Below the pieces are notes generated by a model, which saw only the letters and a list, made by a program, of their open reading frames with translations, made no database searches and had not been told where the DNA came from. A stretch of 26,834 bases of DNA, taken from positions 1 through 26,834 of the forward strand of contig CALARE010000058.1 of assembly GCA_937888725.1 (NCBI GenBank), read 5' to 3'. Below are positions 22,968 through 26,834 of this stretch, one piece after another. Numbering within the stretch: position 1 is the stretch's first letter; each line of letters opens with the position of its first letter. A program made the translations under genes and the position numbers. The stretch comes from an uncultured Alphaproteobacteria bacterium. GTDB taxonomy: Bacteria; Pseudomonadota; Alphaproteobacteria; CAAHEQ01; UBA3637.

Positions 22968-24086
22968 TTATTCTTCAATAACGTCTTCTTTAGAAACAAA
23001 TGTGAACGTGCCACCTTTAATCTCATCGTCAAGGCTTTCTTCAAGTTTAAAGTAATCTTCATTTTGTAAGGTTGAACTTTCAAGCGTTAAATAAGCATCA
23101 TAAGCAGAGCCTGTCATTTGGGCTGTAAAAAAGGATGTATCCCTGTTTCCCCATAAAAGTTCTTCATTGTTATCGGGTAGGCCGTAGATTCCAAAGACGA
23201 GATTCCAAAATTCTTTTTTTCTATTTTCTTTTATTAATCTATTTTTTCGACTACTATTTAAAGAAGAATCGCCCTTGTTTTTATACGAAATACGATAAAC
23301 AACATTTTCGGTTGCCATTGATGTATAATCCACAATAATTGTTTCTCTCGTTTTTTTACGCTCAAAAACCATTTGTTTGATATAATTGGATTCATTTTCG
23401 ATTGCTTTATCATTGATACAAGCACGAATATCGGAAAGAATATAAAGCTTTCTTGTTAAACGACAATCATTTTCGTATTGAGCAGATAAAGCGGGCGGTA
23501 AGGCATAATTTGTTTTTGATAAGATGTAGCCTTGATTTTCAAGGATGTCAATTACTTCATCAGAAAGCATACCAAGACCAACACTCGAAATCAAAAAACC
23601 ATCAGCATCATGACGTAAGCCTAATGGATTAGAATAGCGTGAATTTCTTGTTGCAATTCTCAGTCTTTTTTCATTGATTAGACGTTGGAAATATTCATCG
23701 GCAGATTCGGCTTTTTCAGTCATAGTAAGCGGATCGGAACGGCGTATGATTTCATCATCAGAAACAACTTTTTCTTCAAATTTTTTATTTTCTTTAGGTG
23801 GTGTAGCCGAAGAGTCAATGTCAACAGAAATATTGGGGAATGGAGCCAATTTAATAGATGTAATTGGTTCAGCATCACGTCCTAAATTAGGTTTGTGAGT
23901 ATAAGATGTCTTTTCCTCTTTTTTTATTTCAATTAATTTAGGTGGTGGTGTATTTTTTGTGTTAGGTTGCTTTTTAGGTTCGTTATTTATAAACGCAGGT
24001 ATTTCATCAAAAAGAGGTATGGTTTCTTGTGCATGTAATGGAAACACAAAAGAAAAGAGAGCTAGGAAAAAAAACACATTTTTCAT
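22968..24086 (-). CDS. Secreted hypothetical protein (372 aa)
   Basis: The protein starts with a clear signal peptide (MKNVFFFLALFSFVFPLHA, cut before Q20). About 110 residues of proline- and lysine-rich low-complexity linker follow, then a folded region from about residue 145 with no recognised domain. It includes LISSVGLGMLSDEVIDIL, a pair of cysteines (CRLTRKLYILSDIRAC) that may form a disulphide, and an acidic C-terminus (SKEDVIEE). It is probably periplasmic or exported. It is the first gene of the operon with the Clp-like ATPase and mutY (gap 15 bases) and has a good promoter at 24122-24149. I do not recognise the family; it may be restricted to this lineage. Confidence 0.8.
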   Translation of the reverse strand: MKNVFFFLALFSFVFPLHAQETIPLFDEIPAFINNEPKKQPNTKNTPPPKLIEIKKEEKTSYTHKPNLGRDAEPITSIKLAPFPNISVDIDSSATPPKENKKFEEKVVSDDEIIRRSDPLTMTEKAESADEYFQRLINEKRLRIATRNSRYSNPLGLRHDADGFLISSVGLGMLSDEVIDILENQGYILSKTNYALPPALSAQYENDCRLTRKLYILSDIRACINDKAIENESNYIKQMVFERKKTRETIIVDYTSMATENVVYRISYKNKGDSSLNSSRKNRLIKENRKKEFWNLVFGIYGLPDNNEELLWGNRDTSFFTAQMTGSAYDAYLTLESSTLQNEDYFKLEESLDDEIKGGTFTFVSKEDVIEE

Positions 24087-24108
24087 TATTATCCCCTTAA
24101 GATTTAAC

Positions 24109-24137
24109 TTGACCTTTTTTCATTATACATATATTCT
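24109..24137 (+). promoter_or_regulatory. Predicted promoter of the LOG-mlaA-mlaC operon
   Basis: TTGACC (24109-24114), a 17-base spacer and TATTCT (24132-24137) lie about 40 bases before the ATG at 24178. Confidence 0.55.
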
Positions 24138-24149
24138 CTATTGTAGCAA
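24122..24149 (-). promoter_or_regulatory. Predicted promoter of the six-gene minus-strand operon
   Basis: Minus-strand TTGCTA (24144-24149), a 16-base spacer and TATAAT (24122-24127) lie about 36 bases before the ATG at 24086. It overlaps the oppositely oriented promoter of the LOG gene. Confidence 0.6.
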
Positions 24150-24177
24150 TAAATTATTTTTAAAATCAAGGAAAAAC

Positions 24178-24756
24178 ATGAGTAGACTTAATTCTGTAGC
24201 TGTTTTTTGCGGAGGTAGTTCTGGAAGAAAGGCTGTTTATATACAAGAAGCACACCGTTTGGGTGAAATTTTGGCACGTAAAGAGATTAAACTTATCTAT
24301 GGGGCTGGCACAACAGGATTAATGGGTGCTGTTTCAGATGGGGCTTTTTCTGAAAATGGGTATGTTATAGGTGCAACGATTAGAGAGTTGTATGATATTG
24401 AAAAACCAGCAGAAATTGCTAAAAAGGCTGATAAGTTTGAGGTGTGGGATCAAATGGCACAGCGTAAAGTGTCAATGGTTGATCAGGCTGATGCAATTGC
24501 TATTCTGCCTGGTGGTTTTGGTACAATGGATGAACTTTTTGAAGTTTTAACACTGAGACAATTGGGCATTATTAAATCGCCCATTATTGTGGTTAATATT
24601 GATGGTTTTTACAATACCCTTCAACAATTTTTGTTTGAAATGGTTGGTGAGGGGTTTGTAAAACCGCATCAAATTAAATTGTTAACATTTGTTCGCTCTG
24701 TGGATGAGGTTTTGCCCGAAATTGAACATCAGTTATTGATGGCACAACAAAAATAG
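24178..24756 (+). CDS. LOG-family nucleotide phosphoribohydrolase-like protein (TIGR00730)
   Basis: The 192-residue Rossmann-fold protein has VAVFCGGSSG at the N-terminus, YGAGTTGLMG (41-50), RKVSM (R96, K97) and the hallmark PGGFGTMDE (111-119), where the PGGxGTxxE box binds nucleotide and the phosphoribose. Enzymes of this family cleave 5'-monophosphate nucleosides at the N-glycosidic bond (cytokinin activation in plants, purine salvage or detoxification in bacteria). The ATG at 24178 has AAGGA upstream; a longer frame extends through the promoter and is not real. It heads the operon with mlaA and mlaC (12-base gap to mlaA). Its link to lipid transport is only positional. Confidence 0.92.
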   Translation: MSRLNSVAVFCGGSSGRKAVYIQEAHRLGEILARKEIKLIYGAGTTGLMGAVSDGAFSENGYVIGATIRELYDIEKPAEIAKKADKFEVWDQMAQRKVSMVDQADAIAILPGGFGTMDELFEVLTLRQLGIIKSPIIVVNIDGFYNTLQQFLFEMVGEGFVKPHQIKLLTFVRSVDEVLPEIEHQLLMAQQK

Positions 24757-24768
24757 AAGGAGAATTGT

Positions 24769-25539
24769 TTGATAAAAAAAACATTGTTAGTTTTAGCTTG
24801 TTCTTCGGTTTTGCTAGCTGGATGTGCTACAAAGCCTTTAACGCCTGAAGAAATTAAAGCTTATGAAGAAGCAAATGACCCGATTGAACCATTTAATCGT
24901 GCAATGTTTGCAACGAATATGCTTTTAGACACAGCTATTTTAAAGCCACTGGCAAAAGGATATAGGGCTATTACACCTAAGCCTGTTCGAATGGGAATCT
25001 CAAATGTTTTTGATAATATTAAACAACCAGGGTATTTGTTAAATTCACTTTTACAAGGTGAAGGTGAGCATGCATGGGATATCTCTCGTCGATTCTTGGC
25101 AAATACATTCCTTGGTCTTGGTGGGTTGTTTGATGTCGCATCGGATATGAATATCCCTGTTCATACAAATGATTTTGGACAGACATTGGCCGTGTGGGGA
25201 TGGGAAAATAGTGAACCATATATTGTTTGGCCGATTATAGGACCTTCAAATCCAAGAGATACGATTGGAAGTGCTTTTTCAACAGCATTAACAAGTGCGG
25301 AATTATCTGTTATTCATGAGCCTAGTGTACGATATGGAATCGTTGCCTTAGACGCTATTCAAACACGCGAAGAAAATATCGAATTTATGGATAGTTTAAA
25401 GAATACATCAACTGATTTTTATGCAACAGTGAGAAGTATGTACCGCCAAAATAGAGAGAAAAAAATAAATTCTGTTATTAACGCAGATGAAAATGTGTCG
25501 CAAACATCAGCATATGATTTTGATTTTGATGAAGAATAA
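24769..25539 (+). CDS. mlaA: Outer-membrane lipoprotein MlaA (VacJ)
   Basis: MlaA sits in the outer membrane and removes misplaced phospholipids from the outer leaflet, passing them to MlaC. The 256-residue protein has a lipoprotein signal with lipobox LLAGC (Cys19) and the MlaA core: NDPIEPFNRAMF, PKPVRMGISNVFDNIKQPGYLLN, RRFLANTFLGLGGLFDVA, DFGQTLAVWGW and YIVWPIIGPSNPRDTIG, all family hallmarks. It uses a TTG start at 24769: AAGGAG is six bases upstream and no ATG precedes the lipid signal. It follows the LOG gene by 12 bases and precedes mlaC by 12. Confidence 0.95.
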   Translation: MIKKTLLVLACSSVLLAGCATKPLTPEEIKAYEEANDPIEPFNRAMFATNMLLDTAILKPLAKGYRAITPKPVRMGISNVFDNIKQPGYLLNSLLQGEGEHAWDISRRFLANTFLGLGGLFDVASDMNIPVHTNDFGQTLAVWGWENSEPYIVWPIIGPSNPRDTIGSAFSTALTSAELSVIHEPSVRYGIVALDAIQTREENIEFMDSLKNTSTDFYATVRSMYRQNREKKINSVINADENVSQTSAYDFDFDEE

Positions 25540-25551
25540 GGATATTAAAAA

Positions 25552-26154
25552 ATGAAAAAATTAACAACATTTATATTATCAATTTTATTTTTAGCAACCC
25601 CCCTCAAGGCTGAAGAAGCGGGCATTCAATTTGTTAGAAAATTAACAGATGACATTATTGCAAATGTTTTAAGTGCTAATATTCCTGATGATGAAAAGAT
25701 TAAAAAATTTCACGATAGAATGAAACAGGATTTGGATATTGCAACTGTTGGCAAGCATGTTTCAGGTGTTTATTGGAAAAAGGCAAGTGAGCAAGAACGA
25801 AGTGAATTTTTAAATGCTTTTTTAGATTTTGCAACAAAATCATGGGCGGATAAATTTAATTTATATACAGGCCAAAAAATAGATTTTACAGGTATTCAAC
25901 CAGCAAAATCGGGTCAATTTTTTGTAACCAGTGTTGTTCAAAATAATCCACCAGCTGAAGTTTTGTGGCGTTTGAAAAAGGTTGGGAATACATATAAGAT
26001 AACGGATATTGTTATCGAGGGTGTTAGTATGGTGACAAGTTATCGTAACGAATATACAGCGTTTTTGCATAAAAATGGCGGAAAATTATCAACTTTAACA
26101 CAAGAGCTTAAAACAAAAAGTGCCGCTTTTAAAATGACAAAAAAAGCACAATAA
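25552..26154 (+). CDS. mlaC: Periplasmic phospholipid-transport protein MlaC
   Basis: MlaC is the soluble carrier that moves phospholipids between the outer-membrane MlaA complex and the inner-membrane MlaFEDB transporter. The 200-residue protein has a signal peptide (to about residue 20, TPLKA) and the MlaC/Tgt2 pattern: FVRKLTDDIIANV, DLDIATVGKHVSGVYWKKAS, ERSEFLNAFLDFATKSWADKF and YKITDIVIEGVSMVTSYRNEYTAFLHKNGGKLSTL split over residues 147-180. No mlaD, mlaE or mlaF is in the window, so the transporter must be encoded elsewhere. It ends the operon, 26 bases before the terminator stem. Confidence 0.93.
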   Translation: MKKLTTFILSILFLATPLKAEEAGIQFVRKLTDDIIANVLSANIPDDEKIKKFHDRMKQDLDIATVGKHVSGVYWKKASEQERSEFLNAFLDFATKSWADKFNLYTGQKIDFTGIQPAKSGQFFVTSVVQNNPPAEVLWRLKKVGNTYKITDIVIEGVSMVTSYRNEYTAFLHKNGGKLSTLTQELKTKSAAFKMTKKAQ

Positions 26155-26171
26155 ATATTTTGTTAATCAGT

Positions 26172-26215
26172 AAAAAAAAACTTCGAAAGCATTTTTGGCT
26201 GTTCGAAGTTTTTTT
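26172..26215 (+). terminator. Rho-independent terminator after mlaC
   Basis: Stem CTTCGAA (26181-26187) with TTCGAAG (26202-26208), with AGC/GCT pairing further inside and A/T runs extending the base; it is followed by a T run to 26215. A-tract before and T-tract after could also stop transcription from the other strand. Confidence 0.85.
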
Positions 26216-26535
26216 ATGTCAAGATTTGAAAATATTAAGATGTAATAAAATCAATATGTTATAAAAAGATAATTTTTGCAAAATAACAAAAAAAATAATA
26301 AATAAAAAAACAATTAATTTTATATATTTTTTAAATACTTATGTAAAATAAAAAATGGGAAAATTAAACGGTCGTTTATTTTCCTTATTCATTTTAGCAA
26401 TAACAAAAAAAACATCCTAACGCAAGTATTTATTTTAAAAGAATTTTTTATTTTTTAAATTTTTAAATATTTTTTACCAATAAACGACCGTTTAATTTTC
26501 CCATTTTTGATTTAATTTTATGCAAGGAGTATGAA
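26216..26535. other. Very AT-rich intergenic region with inverted repeat
   Basis: About 320 bases with almost no G+C and no supported gene. The only structured element is the 30-bp inverted repeat at 26351-26380 and 26479-26508. No clean -35/-10 pair for the last gene could be picked out because the region is A/T throughout. Confidence 0.5.
26351..26508. repeat. Perfect 30-bp inverted repeat with palindromic operator-like core
   Basis: Bases 26351-26380 and 26479-26508 are exact reverse complements, separated by 98 bases. Each arm contains TAAACG-GT-CGTTTA or its complement (26365-26378 and 26481-26494), a 14-base palindrome with two central bases, the shape of a TetR-family operator. The left copy extends as a near-perfect GGAAAA/TTTTCC dyad. 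The element could be a pair of operators, a large mRNA or DNA hairpin, or a small non-autonomous transposon (MITE-like), though no target duplication is seen. It ends 27 bases before the start codon at 26536. Confidence 0.75.
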
Positions 26536-26834
26536 ATGGTAGAACGTGCAATAAGTAAAAAAGAATTAGAAAGTGATGATTATTTGAAAGATGATAATGA
26601 ACGCGTACTGTCCGAGTATATTGCTGATAGATTAGTGGGTGACGTTATTTCTGAAAGACACGCTGATATAAAAAATTTGAACGCTGAAACTATATCTAGA
26701 AGGTTGCCTAATGCCTATTTGTTTGATTTACCTGGGTATGCAGCCAATACGAATCCTCAAGTTGCCAAACAATTAGGTGCCATGTTTGATTTGAATGATT
26801 GGTATAACATTTCATGTCAGGTATGGGATGAGGA
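26536..26834 (+). CDS. Hypothetical protein, C-terminus beyond window
   Basis: An ATG with AAGGAG six bases upstream opens a frame to the window edge, giving 99 residues so far (MVERAISKKELESDDYLKDD...). The N-terminus is acidic and helical. ADRLVGDVISERHADI, SRRLPNAYLFDLPGY and QLGAMFDLNDWYNIS follow. There is no signal peptide or membrane helix. I recognise no family; the protein may be longer than what is seen. It is separated from mlaC by a terminator and the operator-like inverted repeat, so it is probably an independently regulated gene. Confidence 0.7.
   Translation, partial: MVERAISKKELESDDYLKDDNERVLSEYIADRLVGDVISERHADIKNLNAETISRRLPNAYLFDLPGYAANTNPQVAKQLGAMFDLNDWYNISCQVWDE

Noticed and set aside
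24178..26154. Complete Mla transport operon
   Set aside because: Only mlaA and mlaC are here; the ATPase, permease and MCE-domain genes are not in the window.

Overview
This AT-rich window uses the standard bacterial code (TGA is a stop in the ATGA overlaps) and comes from a Gram-negative bacterium: it encodes the outer-membrane lipid-transport proteins MlaA and MlaC and several proteins with signal peptides. A small protein resembling the C-terminal domain of alphaproteobacterial serine recombinases, together with the mlaA-mlaC arrangement and low GC, points to an uncultured, possibly gut-associated, alphaproteobacterium. The lineage is inference; no marker gene settles it.

Region 1 (1 to about 14,758) looks like a genomic island inserted at the 3' end of a tRNA-Lys(CTT) gene. 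The last bases of the tRNA plus its terminator (61-105) recur almost exactly at 14,714-14,758 (43 of 45 bases), as expected for attachment sites. In between lie mainly defence genes: an Mrr type IV restriction enzyme with a PD-(D/E)XK-like partner, two small hypothetical genes, a membrane-anchored protein, and a long minus-strand type I restriction-modification operon. The operon order is hsdR, an OLD-type ATPase/TOPRIM protein, hsdS, a membrane-anchored protein, hsdM, then a low-molecular-weight protein tyrosine phosphatase whose start codon is missing. The right end (12.1-14.7 kb) is a decayed mobile element: a DnaD-like phage/plasmid replication protein, a recombinase-C-terminal-like protein, a frameshifted gene, and several short repeat families that may be iterons, operators or an insertion-sequence end. 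No complete integrase is present.

Region 2 (15.0-24.1 kb) reads as ordinary chromosome. An unusual M23 peptidase without a signal peptide is divergent from a periplasmic 5'-nucleotidase. A six-gene minus-strand run follows: a secreted protein of unknown function, a degenerate Clp/Hsp100 ATPase, mutY, a GNAT acetyltransferase, a VanX-type D-Ala-D-Ala dipeptidase and an MFS transporter. Most of these genes overlap by a few bases or lie very close together.

Region 3 (24.1-26.8 kb) is a plus-strand LOG-family gene, mlaA and mlaC, ended by a strong terminator. Then comes an extremely AT-rich gap holding a perfect 30-bp inverted repeat with a palindromic operator-like core, and the start of an unrecognised gene cut by the window edge. 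Some start sites were moved inward from the longest possible frame (hsdM, mutY, the GNAT, VanX and LOG genes) because an internal ATG has better spacing or a ribosome binding site.
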